DNA of 12,741 bases from Litoribrevibacter sp041590855. Its GTDB lineage: Bacteria; Pseudomonadota; Gammaproteobacteria; Pseudomonadales; Litoribrevibacteraceae. The notes beneath the pieces are model-generated. The model was given only the letters and a program-made list of their open reading frames with translations. It was not told where the DNA came from and did no database searches. Shown piece after piece: positions 1-7,992 of this stretch (position 1 is its first letter; every line of letters starts with the position of its first letter). Position numbers and translations under genes: made by a program. Where the stretch lies: positions 1 to 12,741 of the forward strand of contig JBFHTA010000102.1 in the NCBI GenBank assembly GCA_041590855.1, given 5' to 3'.

Positions 1-431
1 ACGTCGTGCTTCTGAGAAAGCTCCTGAATCAAGCCAAGTAATGAGACGGCGTCAACATTTTCAAACGTTGCCCGTACTTGATTGTCTTTATCCGGGCTAA
101 TCTGTTTAATTGCCAATTTGTGTTGGCGCGCTAAACGGTTCACTAGTGAGGTCGAAGCTCCGCTGGTACTCGCCCCTGACGATCTGGCTTTTAATAGATC
201 CGGTTCAAAGCTCTTTACTTCTTTTAGAAACTCTAACCTGCTTTCAAAATATTCTTTTTGAGTAGCTTCGTAGTCGAACACAGGCTTGATGGCGATTGAA
301 TAAAGTGCGAACAAGCCAAAAAATATTCCCAAAGCTTTGAGCGCAATACGATCCCGCTGAGACAGTTGATTCCATTGAACTAAAACAGGTTGAATTGCAG
401 ACGATTGTAATAGTTTATCCAGATTCGACAT
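1..431 (-). CDS. gspM: T2SS inner-membrane platform protein GspM (3' end outside window)
   Basis: GspM is a bitopic inner-membrane protein that pairs with GspL and helps hold the GspE ATPase at the T2SS base. I translated the minus strand by hand from the ATG at 431. It gives about 143 residues with no stop before the window edge, starting MSNLDKLLQSSAIQP. A hydrophobic segment at about residues 29-48 follows a short cytoplasmic N-terminus. The rest is a periplasmic region (a ferredoxin-like fold in the family) with a charged, coiled-coil-like stretch at 53-75. The start lies 3 bases after the gspL stop, so it is co-transcribed and probably translationally coupled. The identification rests on position after gspL and on topology, because GspM sequences are poorly conserved. 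The C-terminal part lies beyond position 1. Confidence 0.88.
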   Translation of the reverse strand, partial: MSNLDKLLQSSAIQPVLVQWNQLSQRDRIALKALGIFFGLFALYSIAIKPVFDYEATQKEYFESRLEFLKEVKSFEPDLLKARSSGASTSGASTSLVNRLARQHKLAIKQISPDKDNQVRATFENVDAVSLLGLIQELSQKHD

Positions 432-434
432 GAA

Positions 435-1769
435 TTAGCTCTCCTTGGCCTGCAAAATCAAACGGCCTTTGAATAAGCCATTATCGTTGGTTACGGCCCC
501 AACGGTCACAAGATAACCTGACTTACTCATCCTGTCCTTGAATTGATCTACCTGAGCAAACGAATTGGCGTGGAGCTCCAACTGGGTTTCGCCAGTTGCT
601 GCTCGGTACGACAAACGTTGGACATACGGTGCCTGCCCCTTATTGTATGATGACAGCGCAGAAATAATGTCAGAGGTCACGTGCCCCAACATAGGGGAAC
701 TGCCATCTGTACTCATTCCTGCTAACGTCGACTTGATCTTGGAGCGTAAAGCCCGATCGCTTTTCAGCTTGGATAACTTCGCAGACGGGATCGCTTTTTT
801 AACAGTAGAGTATATCTGAGCCTGAAGTTCGTTAGCTTTTTGCTGATATTGCCAGCCGTTGTAGAGCGTTAATCCTAGGTGGCAACACAACACAAATGCG
901 CCGAAAACCAAAGTTGGAGCCAACAAAGACAACCATTGGTTGTTCTTTTTCTTTGGCTTATACGCATCAACCAGGAGACTCTGATAATAACTGGAGTTAT
1001 TAGACCCCGTGGCTGCAAACGATACCAGGTATGGTTTTAGCGCCTCAATTTTATCGGAGTAAAACTCAGCTGAGGTTCCTTCTGGTAACGACGACTCCAC
1101 CAACTCCTGCAATTCGGTATAAGACAAGGCGCTTGACGAAGTTATGACCAGTTTAATATTAAGCAGGCCATCCTGATCCGTTTGATTAAACTTCTTTAGA
1201 ACCCAGGGAATTTGCTTTGTTGGTAGGTGAATCGGCCTTGCACCCTGCTGGGACAAGAAAGCACTTTCTCCGTCAGAGATAATGAGTAATTGTTGCTCAA
1301 GTGTAGGTAAAAGTTGCTCAATAGAAAAAACATCTACCGCTTCTAGATCAGCGGTTTTGAGCATATCCAGTACATTTTCAAGTAAACGACGATCTACAGC
1401 AATGACGTTTAGTTTATTATCAAGTGAGGGCTTATAGTCAGATACCAACACCAAACTGTCAGGGTCTTGCGCAGCCTGCTCTTCCACTATGAAAGGCAAC
1501 GCTTGCCTGAGCTGTCGGGACTTCTTGGTAGGTACAATCACATCCATCATAGAGACAGATGCTGGAGGAAGAATCACGGTAAGTTGGTCGACCGGGTAAT
1601 GTAAAAGATGCTCTGAAAGGCTTTCTAATGTAATTTGGTCAATATGCTTGTCGACCGAACGAGTAAGATCACTCCAACGAACAAACTCCACTAACACATG
1701 CTCAAGTGCTTCTTCAGACGAGAAGGCATTAAAGTTAGTTGGTAAAAATAAGAATCCTTTTTCTTTCAT
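435..1769 (-). CDS. gspL: T2SS protein GspL, recruits the GspE ATPase
   Basis: GspL links the cytoplasmic ATPase GspE to the inner-membrane platform. The product is 444 residues from the ATG at 1769. Residues about 1-275 are the cytoplasmic actin-like domain, opening MKEKGFLFLPTN. A Lys-rich stretch (PKKKN) precedes one membrane span at about 280-303. The C-terminal ~140 residues form the periplasmic ferredoxin-like domain (segment ETQLELHANSFAQVDQFKDR is typical). A GTG four codons upstream (1781) is also in frame. Neither start has a clear Shine-Dalgarno sequence, and I prefer the ATG because GspL proteins usually begin close to this motif. The gap to gspK is about 42 bases, the widest junction apart from gspF-gspG, and it is AT-rich. 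Length is close to the usual 380-450 residues. Confidence 0.93.
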   Translation of the reverse strand: MKEKGFLFLPTNFNAFSSEEALEHVLVEFVRWSDLTRSVDKHIDQITLESLSEHLLHYPVDQLTVILPPASVSMMDVIVPTKKSRQLRQALPFIVEEQAAQDPDSLVLVSDYKPSLDNKLNVIAVDRRLLENVLDMLKTADLEAVDVFSIEQLLPTLEQQLLIISDGESAFLSQQGARPIHLPTKQIPWVLKKFNQTDQDGLLNIKLVITSSSALSYTELQELVESSLPEGTSAEFYSDKIEALKPYLVSFAATGSNNSSYYQSLLVDAYKPKKKNNQWLSLLAPTLVFGAFVLCCHLGLTLYNGWQYQQKANELQAQIYSTVKKAIPSAKLSKLKSDRALRSKIKSTLAGMSTDGSSPMLGHVTSDIISALSSYNKGQAPYVQRLSYRAATGETQLELHANSFAQVDQFKDRMSKSGYLVTVGAVTNDNGLFKGRLILQAKES

Positions 1770-1811
1770 GCTGGAGTTCACTTATTATATTTTTAGATAT
1801 TAAAGCCACCA

Positions 1812-2822
1812 CTAAAGAGGAATTAACTCTTTAGTCGGTTTGAATCGTTTGCTTAAATCACGCGCAATCACACGGGTCTTGCCATCCTTAGGATCACGCC
1901 ATAGTACACTATACAATTGGACGACGCGATCCCCCAGGGTGACTCGGCCTTTCATTAAAAAATAATTACTCGAAACCGTAAAGTCATTTGCATCCAAGGG
2001 ATCAGTCAACCCAGCAAAGGCAGGATGAGCCAAGAAACTATTTACATCTTCAAACTCACCGTCTTTCTTGGCCCTGTCTTCAATTAATGTATCTATATCC
2101 GACTCAGATATTCCCGTGGATAGCGCCAACAAAACTTCTTTAGGCGCCAAGTTGATATTTATTTGTGTCGCGGATTCAGGGAGTGCAGCCAAATTGGGCT
2201 CCAGAAGATCAAAAAACGCTCCTTGCATACCTTCTATCAAAGCTAACTCTTCCACCGAAGAGGCCATGTAGTTCAATGTACGATAAGAAGGGGTTTTAAC
2301 TAAATAATCCCCCTCTTCCGATCCCAGGCCTGTGGAGTCGTCATCTTCATCTACCCAATCTGCAATTGACTCAGCCAGTTCAGAAGGAATATTAACGCTG
2401 TGGGTTTTCGAAACCTCAGCAATCAAACGCTTAAAGTATTCCAGTTTTTTTGGAATTACTTTGCCCTTGTCATCAATCAGACTATTGATGTTAAAGCGGC
2501 CCTGAAGATCAAACAGCTCCACCTCAATAATGCCATCATCCATTGGAAGAGCTGCCCCATACTGAACCCATTCATCCTGAGGAGCATCTTTGACACTTCC
2601 GGCACCATCTTTTTCAAAGTCTCTAAACAGCATTTCAGACGCATATACTTCCGCTCCACGTGCATACAAAAACGCTTGTGAACGAAATATTAAATTGCCC
2701 GTTAACTGAATGTCTAAAGTCTGACGATGTGAAATAGCCGTAATAATGGTTACCACCAATGCTGTTATGAACAGCACAGATACTAATGCCAAACCTTGTT
2801 GATGTTTAATTCCGGAGCGCAT
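1812..2822 (-). CDS. gspK: T2SS minor pseudopilin GspK (tip)
   Basis: GspK is the large minor pseudopilin that sits at the tip of the T2SS pseudopilus with GspI and GspJ. The product is 336 residues from the ATG at 2822. That start has a strong AGGAGG nine bases upstream and lies 2 bases past the gspJ stop. An 11-codon N-terminal extension is open upstream but would put an unlikely Arg-rich tail before the leader. The prepilin leader is MRSGIKHQQG with cleavage before LALVSVLF. Position +5 of the mature protein is Ser, not the Glu seen in other pseudopilins, which is the normal GspK signature. The acidic segment at 155-174 (DWVDEDDDSTGLGSEEGDYL) matches the family's calcium-binding region. 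The protein needs GspO/PilD peptidase, which is not in this window. Confidence 0.94.
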   Translation of the reverse strand: MRSGIKHQQGLALVSVLFITALVVTIITAISHRQTLDIQLTGNLIFRSQAFLYARGAEVYASEMLFRDFEKDGAGSVKDAPQDEWVQYGAALPMDDGIIEVELFDLQGRFNINSLIDDKGKVIPKKLEYFKRLIAEVSKTHSVNIPSELAESIADWVDEDDDSTGLGSEEGDYLVKTPSYRTLNYMASSVEELALIEGMQGAFFDLLEPNLAALPESATQININLAPKEVLLALSTGISESDIDTLIEDRAKKDGEFEDVNSFLAHPAFAGLTDPLDANDFTVSSNYFLMKGRVTLGDRVVQLYSVLWRDPKDGKTRVIARDLSKRFKPTKELIPL

Positions 2823-2824
2823 TT

Positions 2825-3460
2825 CTATTCTCCTCCTGGAATCTGTTCTAACCACCTATAAACCTGGCCAGATTCAGTGGTAAGCTCAAGGGCAATTGCT
2901 CTGGGTAATTTCCTAAGTGTTTCCGGGGTTCGGGCGGCTCCTGTATCTTCCGGCCATTCAGACCGCCAATCATCACCAGTAAGTACTTTAACACTCATCT
3001 CCAAAACATTTTCCAGAAGAATTTGTTCCCTTGGGGTCGAGTCAGGAGACTGATCCAACACAGGCCATACATAACGCTTAAAATCACCGTCTGTTAATTC
3101 ATAAGCAATTCGTTGAAAGTTAGATTTAGGAAGTTTAAGAGGGTTGGCTACACCATTACGGGTGAACTCTATTGGGCCATAGACACTATACCCGCCCAAT
3201 CTGATAGCAGGTTGGTAATCACCAAACTGATCTCTGATAATACGGCTTGAGATCTGACGCAAATCATTTTGAACTATGGCTGTCATCAGCTGCAATTCTC
3301 GAAGATTTTCAGCCTGATCAGCCAAATGATCTCGAGTTCTTAGTGTTTGACTAAGCAAAGTATAAGTAGAGACACCAATTAATGCTGTAATTCCAATAGC
3401 CAACAAGACTTCAAGTAATGTAAAACCTTGGTTTTTGGATTTAAACAATTTAGTTTCCAC
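2825..3460 (-). CDS. gspJ: T2SS minor pseudopilin GspJ
   Basis: GspJ is a minor pseudopilin of the tip complex with GspI and GspK. The product is 211 residues, near the family norm. The type III (prepilin) signal is METKLFKSKNQG with cleavage before FTLLEVLLAIGI. The conserved Glu at mature position 5 is present and is followed by the hydrophobic N-terminal helix. The start is GTG at 3460 and lies 11 bases inside the end of gspI. A GGAAGA stretch upstream can serve as ribosome binding site, and no other in-frame ATG lies before the cleavage site. The overlap implies translational coupling with gspI. The C-terminal beta-rich half has no catalytic motif, as expected for a structural subunit. 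Confidence 0.94.
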   Translation of the reverse strand: METKLFKSKNQGFTLLEVLLAIGITALIGVSTYTLLSQTLRTRDHLADQAENLRELQLMTAIVQNDLRQISSRIIRDQFGDYQPAIRLGGYSVYGPIEFTRNGVANPLKLPKSNFQRIAYELTDGDFKRYVWPVLDQSPDSTPREQILLENVLEMSVKVLTGDDWRSEWPEDTGAARTPETLRKLPRAIALELTTESGQVYRWLEQIPGGE

Positions 3461-3845
3461 TGTTTCTTCCTACAAAACCACTTAAGGTAATCACAGGGTA
3501 ATCTTTACCGAATAGCTCACCCTTCTCCATCACCGTCAGGTCTATTCTACGCATGTTTGCATCTGCTGTAGCCGATACTTTCTGGTTTATTTTCCAATGA
3601 CGATTACCAGACTCAACCTCGTAATTTGAATTCTTGATTGGCAAAAAGCCGCCTTCAACCATTAAACGATTGAGTTCATATTCAGCGACATTCAATGCCT
3701 CTGTTTTCAGCTCCAACCTGGCAGAATTGTTTATGTATATAGAAGCAGATCGCCCTACAGAAACTGCAATAACAGCAAAGATCATCAAGGCAATCATCAC
3801 TTCGATCAGGGTAAAGCCTTTTGCATGAGAGGAGTTATTCAGCAT
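3450..3845 (-). CDS. gspI: T2SS minor pseudopilin GspI
   Basis: GspI starts assembly of the pseudopilus tip with GspJ and GspK. From the ATG at 3845 it is 131 residues. The leader is MLNNSSHAKG, cleaved before FTLIEVMIALMI, with Glu at mature position 5. A GTG one codon upstream (3848) is in frame. I chose the ATG because it overlaps the gspH stop as TGATG and has AGGAGG seven bases before it. That AGGAGG falls in the Glu-rich end of gspH, so one stretch of DNA serves both genes. The compact globular domain after the N-terminal helix is of normal size for GspI. Its 3' end overlaps the gspJ start by 11 bases. Confidence 0.94.
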   Translation of the reverse strand: MLNNSSHAKGFTLIEVMIALMIFAVIAVSVGRSASIYINNSARLELKTEALNVAEYELNRLMVEGGFLPIKNSNYEVESGNRHWKINQKVSATADANMRRIDLTVMEKGELFGKDYPVITLSGFVGRNSGN

Positions 3846-4393
3846 CACTCTTCCTCCTCATCGTACGGCAACTCTATATCCACCTGACCAAACCCATCAG
3901 ACGTAAACTTTATTTGCCAGTCCGGGTCACTTTCCTCAAACAGAACCAGCTCAAAGCTGGAGTACTCTCCGCTGGACAGAAAGACAATCGAAGGTACTAT
4001 TGCGTCTTTGTCGTCTGTATCGTTGGGATTTTTATAGAGTTCATTGAGCTGTTCCGAAATAGGAACACCATCCAATTCAGACAATTCAATCTCGAAATAC
4101 ACAGGGCGTTTACGGAACATTCTCTGATCCACGCCAGACCACAGATTTTTCTCATAGTCATACGACAGGAAGCCATATTCTTCATCATCAAAGAACCAGC
4201 CAATTTCCTGATTATAAAGAATGGCATGCTGGCTAGCCTCAGTGAACAAGGCCTGCAGGCGCTTTCCTTCTTCGACCAATTGACGTTTTGAATTATTCGT
4301 ACCAGTAGAAATAGTAACGGCACTGAAGAGTGCCGCAACCAAGACCATAACCACCAATAACTCAATAAGAGTAAAACCGCGTTGTAGTCTCAT
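3845..4393 (-). CDS. gspH: T2SS minor pseudopilin GspH
   Basis: GspH is a minor pseudopilin thought to connect the tip complex to the GspG fibre. The product is 182 residues, in the usual 150-190 range. It has a very short leader, MRLQRG, cleaved before FTLIELLVVMVL, with Glu at mature position 5. The C-terminus is notably acidic and ends DEEEE; the codons for that tail also provide the gspI ribosome binding site. The start ATG at 4393 is 20 bases after the gspG stop and has only a weak Shine-Dalgarno sequence, so it may depend on translation through from gspG. Low conservation past the N-terminal helix is normal for GspH, so the call relies on the leader, the size and the position between gspG and gspI. 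Confidence 0.92.
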   Translation of the reverse strand: MRLQRGFTLIELLVVMVLVAALFSAVTISTGTNNSKRQLVEEGKRLQALFTEASQHAILYNQEIGWFFDDEEYGFLSYDYEKNLWSGVDQRMFRKRPVYFEIELSELDGVPISEQLNELYKNPNDTDDKDAIVPSIVFLSSGEYSSFELVLFEESDPDWQIKFTSDGFGQVDIELPYDEEEE

Positions 4394-4413
4394 ACTTTAC
4401 AAACCAAGTGCGC

Positions 4414-4854
4414 TTATTCGTCCCACACACTCAAATCTGCTGCATGATCTTCACCACCTTCACGCGCGTCAGAACCAAAGGTAAAGACATCGAAAGGCTT
4501 GCTGTCTGCTGGGCTGATGTACTGGTACTCATTGCCCCATGGATCTTTTGGCAGCTTAGGAAGGTAACCGTCTTTGTTCCAGTTTTTGGGTTCAGGGAAG
4601 CCCGTTGGCTTATTAACTAAAGCCTCCAATCCTTGCTCTGTTGTTGGGTACGTAAAGTTATCCAGCTTATAGAGATCCAATGCATTAGATATGGCTTTTA
4701 AATCCGATTTGGCAACGGTGACCCGAGCCTCATCGCTTCGACCCAATATATTCGGAGCAACAGCTGCGATCAGGGTTGCCAGAATTACCAAAACAACCAA
4801 AATCTCGATCAGAGTAAAACCCGAGTGTGTTTTAGGAGTTCCTGCTCTCGTCAT
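4414..4854 (-). CDS. gspG: T2SS major pseudopilin GspG
   Basis: GspG polymerises into the periplasmic pseudopilus that acts as piston or screw during secretion. I place the start at the ATG at 4854, preceded by AAGGA six bases upstream. This gives 146 residues with leader MTRAGTPKTHSG cleaved before FTLIEILVVLVI. A longer open frame to 4929 would add 25 residues that make no sense as a prepilin leader. Family marks include the segment after the helix with SDLKAISNALDLYKLDN (50-66), the DPWGNEYQY motif (104-112), and the C-terminal calcium loop (121-140) with Asp129 and Asp136. The 78-base gap to gspF is the largest in the operon. It could hold an internal promoter or processing site that raises GspG output, but I see no clear motif there. 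Confidence 0.97.
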   Translation of the reverse strand: MTRAGTPKTHSGFTLIEILVVLVILATLIAAVAPNILGRSDEARVTVAKSDLKAISNALDLYKLDNFTYPTTEQGLEALVNKPTGFPEPKNWNKDGYLPKLPKDPWGNEYQYISPADSKPFDVFTFGSDAREGGEDHAADLSVWDE

Positions 4855-4932
4855 GTTCAATCCTTCTTTTTCGTAGTTATAATTCATTCTTCCCACCGGA
4901 AACTGTGTGCACTTACGTTCTGTTTTCATTGA

Positions 4933-6159
4933 TTAGCCAACCAAGGTATTCATGGACATCAACGGCATCATGATGGCCATTACAATTACCATTACAATAC
5001 CGCCCATAAACAACAGCATTAAAGGTTCAAACAATCCTACCAGCGTGGATATTAATGACTCCAGCTCTCGCTCTTGCTGTTCGGCTGTTCGCTTTAGCAT
5101 ATTTTCAAGTTCACCAGAGGTTTCACCACTAGCAACCATGTAAAGCATTAGAGGCGGAAAACGCCCAGTTTGTTCCAGTGCTTTTTTAAGGCTGGAGCCC
5201 TCGCGAACCTTTTCGGATGTGACTGTAATAGCCTCACGCAGTACTCGGTTTTGCATTACCTCAGAACTGATGGCGAGCGATTCTACCAGAGGAACGCCAC
5301 TGGAAGTAAGAATGCTGAGCGTGCTGGTAAAGCGGGAAATATCCGCCCCCTGCACAATACGCTTGATTAACGGTAGTTTTAACAACAAGGTATGAACTTT
5401 ACGCTCAAACCCTTCGCTTCGATTCATTTGAAGTTTTATTAAGAAGACAATGCCAACCAAAGCTATGGCCAGATACTGTCCATAATTCATAATCCAATCA
5501 CTGACGACAATTAAGCCCTCGGTCAAAGGCGGAAGCTCTTGTTTGGAGGTATCAAAAACTTCAACAATGTCAGGGACTACCGTGGTTAACAAGAACACAA
5601 CCACACCCACAGCCACCAAACTCAAAATAACCGGGTAAATTGCGGCCATTTTGATCTTCCGAACGGCCATTTGCTGACGTTCAACATAATCAGCCAAGCT
5701 CTCTAACACCGAGTCCAAGTGGCCTGAATGTTCACCCGCTGCAACCGTAGATCGATAGAGTTTAGGAAAGGCGCCGGGGTATTCCGCCAAGGCATTGGCC
5801 AGACTGTGGCCCTCTAGAACTTTGGAGCGAATCGCCAACATCATGGATTTAATACTGGCTTTCGGACTCTGATTAGCCACTGCATTGAGCACTTCTTCAA
5901 GCGGTAAGCCAGATTGAACCAGGGTTGCCATCTGGCGCGTCAACAGGGATAAATCCGGGGTCGATATACTCCCTCGTCCACTGAAAGAAAAAGATAAGCC
6001 AGAGCCCGACTTTTTCTCTTTAGCTTGCTCAACACTTAGCGGAGTGAAGCCTTTATCTCTTAAAGCCTGACGAACCTGTCTGGGGCTGTCGCCTTCAATA
6101 ACCCCTTTCTTTTGTTTACCAGAGGCATTGTCCAGTACGACATAATCAAATGCAGCCAT
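4933..6159 (-). CDS. gspF: T2SS inner-membrane core protein GspF
   Basis: GspF is the polytopic inner-membrane protein at the centre of the T2SS platform. It contacts GspE and GspL and is thought to pass ATPase motion to the pseudopilus. The product is 408 residues, the standard length. After a cytoplasmic N-terminal domain (MAAFDYVVLD, linker rich in Gly/Ser at 50-64) it carries two homologous T2SSF domains at about 72-195 and 274-398. Each includes the Gly-Glu-x-Ser-Gly repeat: AAGEHSGHLDSVL at 140-152 and ASGETSGELENML at 343-355. Membrane spans are at about 172-195, 223-242 and 374-398. The start ATG at 6159 is 10 bases after the gspE stop with AGGTTG upstream. Confidence 0.97.
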   Translation of the reverse strand: MAAFDYVVLDNASGKQKKGVIEGDSPRQVRQALRDKGFTPLSVEQAKEKKSGSGLSFSFSGRGSISTPDLSLLTRQMATLVQSGLPLEEVLNAVANQSPKASIKSMMLAIRSKVLEGHSLANALAEYPGAFPKLYRSTVAAGEHSGHLDSVLESLADYVERQQMAVRKIKMAAIYPVILSLVAVGVVVFLLTTVVPDIVEVFDTSKQELPPLTEGLIVVSDWIMNYGQYLAIALVGIVFLIKLQMNRSEGFERKVHTLLLKLPLIKRIVQGADISRFTSTLSILTSSGVPLVESLAISSEVMQNRVLREAITVTSEKVREGSSLKKALEQTGRFPPLMLYMVASGETSGELENMLKRTAEQQERELESLISTLVGLFEPLMLLFMGGIVMVIVMAIMMPLMSMNTLVG

Positions 6160-6169
6160 TTAATACAAC

Positions 6170-7711
6170 CTAATCTTCCCTGGTCACTCGAAGAACTTCT
6201 TCAATTGTGGTGATGCCTTGCATGACCTTGGTCATACCATCCTGACGGATACTTGGGCTTGAACGTCTGACATAATCATTCATTTCCTGTTCCCCAACAC
6301 AAGAATGAATTTGATTACGCATTTCGTCGTCCACATGAATCAGTTCGTAGATCCCTTGTCGACCACGATAACCACTTTGATTACAGGCATCACAACCATG
6401 CGGTTTGTATAGAGTTAACGGCGGCTGTTCAGCTCTTAATCCCAACAAATCCATTGTGGCGTCATCCGCTTCGTATGGCACTTTACATTCGGCACACAAG
6501 GTTCGAACCAGACGCTGCGCCAGAATACCCAATAAACTACTTGAAATCAGGAAGGGCTCAATCCCCATATCCTGTAATCGGGTTACGGCACCTACGGCGG
6601 TATTGGTGTGTAATGTCGACAATACCAAGTGACCGGTTAGTGAAGCCTGAACCGCAATTTCAGCAGTTTCACGGTCTCGAATCTCACCAATCATTACTAC
6701 ATCCGGGTCCTGACGAAGAATCGCCCTTAGGCCTCGGGCAAAGGTCATGTCTACTTTGGTATTTACCTGGGTCTGACCGATACCTGGCAAGTTATACTCA
6801 ATCGGATCTTCCACCGTCAGAATATTCCTGCTTTGGTCGTTAATATCAGACAAGGCTGCATACAAGGTGGTTGTTTTACCAGACCCTGTTGGACCGGTCA
6901 CCAGAATAATACCGTGAGGTTTATTCACCAAATCACGCATTAATTTGTAGTCACGCTGCAACATACCTAAATGCGACAGATCCAAACGCGTGGCATTTTT
7001 ATCCAGCAATCGTAATACGACTCGCTCGCCATTTGAGGCTGGCATAGTCGAGACTCGCACATCCACTTCACGGCCAGCAATACGTAACGAAATCCGGCCA
7101 TCCTGAGGAATGCGTTTCTCTGCAATATCGAGTTTAGCCATCACTTTAATACGCGAAACAAGCAAAGGTGCCAGTTGACGTTTAGGCTGCACAATCTCAC
7201 GCAATACTCCATCGATCCTGAATCGTACCGTCAGATTTCGCTCAAAGGTTTCTATGTGAATATCTGAAGCATTTTCTTTAATAGCTTCAGTAAGGATGGC
7301 ATTAATCAGGCGAATTATAGGAGCATCGTCTTCTTGCTCCAAAAGATCTTCACTTTCGGGAACCGAATCTGCAAGAGACTCAAGGTTCATATCATCACCA
7401 ATACCTTCTACCATTTGCATGGCATCACTGGATTGATTCTGATAGTGCTCAGCCAAGAGATTTTCAAATTCTTCATCGGTTACTTCAGTAACATCGAACG
7501 AGCAATTCAAAATGCGCTGCACTTCAGTAAATGCAGATAAGGGAGTCTCACTTTTAATATAAAGTCTGGGCGTAGGACTTTCACGCAAGTCCAAAACGAC
7601 GCCCTGTTTTTTGGCAAAGCTGTACGGAAGTCTGTCTTGCCCGGTTATTAACGCCGGAGCTACCGCAGGTGAGATTATGGATTCTGTTGAGCTCATTAAA
7701 CCATCCGTCAT
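6170..7711 (-). CDS. gspE: T2SS ATPase GspE
   Basis: GspE is the cytoplasmic AAA-type secretion ATPase that powers pseudopilus assembly. From the ATG at 7711 it is 513 residues. The N-terminal domain binds GspL (segment LPYSFAKKQGVVLDL). The catalytic domain has Walker A GPTGSGKTTT (about 273-282), Walker B with VVMIGEIRD (338-346) and the His box STLHTN (365-370). A four-cysteine zinc module lies at Cys406, Cys409, Cys440 and Cys443. All catalytic motifs are intact. Three starts are possible: GTG at 7720, ATG at 7711 and ATG at 7696. The last has a GGATGG stretch upstream, so the true N-terminus may be five residues shorter. It is the first gene of the operon, and the divergent region 7712-7992 lies upstream. 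Confidence 0.97.
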   Translation of the reverse strand: MTDGLMSSTESIISPAVAPALITGQDRLPYSFAKKQGVVLDLRESPTPRLYIKSETPLSAFTEVQRILNCSFDVTEVTDEEFENLLAEHYQNQSSDAMQMVEGIGDDMNLESLADSVPESEDLLEQEDDAPIIRLINAILTEAIKENASDIHIETFERNLTVRFRIDGVLREIVQPKRQLAPLLVSRIKVMAKLDIAEKRIPQDGRISLRIAGREVDVRVSTMPASNGERVVLRLLDKNATRLDLSHLGMLQRDYKLMRDLVNKPHGIILVTGPTGSGKTTTLYAALSDINDQSRNILTVEDPIEYNLPGIGQTQVNTKVDMTFARGLRAILRQDPDVVMIGEIRDRETAEIAVQASLTGHLVLSTLHTNTAVGAVTRLQDMGIEPFLISSSLLGILAQRLVRTLCAECKVPYEADDATMDLLGLRAEQPPLTLYKPHGCDACNQSGYRGRQGIYELIHVDDEMRNQIHSCVGEQEMNDYVRRSSPSIRQDGMTKVMQGITTIEEVLRVTRED

Positions 7712-7745
7712 TGAACACACCGCAGGTCACATACAACACATAGAT

Positions 7746-7760
7746 ACCTAGATGCTAGGT
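7746..7760. promoter_or_regulatory. 15-bp perfect inverted repeat upstream of gspE
   Basis: The sequence ACCTAGATGCTAGGT has two perfect 6-bp arms around a 3-base centre. It lies 35-49 bases upstream of the gspE ATG and inside the probable gspE leader. It has the size of a dimeric regulator site or of a small mRNA hairpin next to the start region. No T-tract follows on either strand, so it is not a terminator. A role in T2SS control is inferred from position only. Confidence 0.35.
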
Positions 7761-7795
7761 TCTGTGCAGAGTCGGAAAAAAATAATGACAAAAAG

Positions 7796-7801
7796 ATCAT
7801 A
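7796..7801 (-). promoter_or_regulatory. candidate -10 box for the gspE operon
   Basis: On the minus strand this reads TATGAT, a 5/6 match to the sigma70 -10 consensus. The matching -35 is poor (TTTCTG at 15 bases). It lies about 85 bases upstream of the gspE start in an AT-rich stretch. This is the best candidate I can find, but it is weak. Confidence 0.25.
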
Positions 7802-7853
7802 TCTTTGCGGAGCATTCAGAAATATACTTTGATACTACTTATTTATTTTTGAG

Positions 7854-7862
7854 TGTTATAAC
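7854..7862 (+). promoter_or_regulatory. candidate extended -10 promoter for the 7993 gene
   Basis: TGTTATAAC contains the extended -10 form TG-N-TATAAC (TG at 7854-7855, hexamer at 7857-7862). There is no good -35 at 17 bases, which an extended -10 can tolerate. Transcription would begin near 7869, giving a leader of about 120 bases that includes both ATCGATCA sites. Confidence 0.3.
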
Positions 7863-7912
7863 GCATGGACTCTATCAGATGCCCTAAATGAGTACAACGC
7901 CGTTATTAACCT

Positions 7913-7954
7913 ATCGATCACCTATTACATGGATATGTGAACATTGATCGATCA
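7913..7954. repeat. paired ATCGATCA sites in the divergent leader
   Basis: The octamer ATCGATCA occurs at 7913-7920 and again at 7947-7954, start to start 34 bases, close to three helical turns. The second copy is part of a perfect 10-bp palindrome, TGATCGATCA (7945-7954). The pair ends about 38 bases before the start codon of the 7993 gene. The layout suits a regulator that binds two sites on one face of the DNA, but chance in AT-rich DNA is possible. Confidence 0.3.
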
Positions 7955-7992
7955 GAGGCTCAAATTCACTGCAGAAAAATTGAGGTGATTGG

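Noticed and set aside
2823..2855. N-terminal extension of GspK to a start at 2855
   Set aside because: The inner ATG at 2822 has AGGAGG at good spacing and gives a standard leader; the extension lies within the gspJ coding end.
3821..4291. Plus-strand open frame of 156 codons opposite gspH and the start of gspI
   Set aside because: It lies entirely over well-identified pseudopilin genes, has no family resemblance and no ribosome binding site of note; a shadow frame.
4855..4929. N-terminal extension of GspG to a start at 4929
   Set aside because: It would put 25 extra residues before a normal 12-residue prepilin leader, and the inner ATG at 4854 has a good ribosome binding site.
6454..6843. 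Plus-strand open frame of 129 codons opposite gspE
   Set aside because: It overlaps the conserved Walker B and His-box coding region of gspE, which explains the lack of stops on the other strand.
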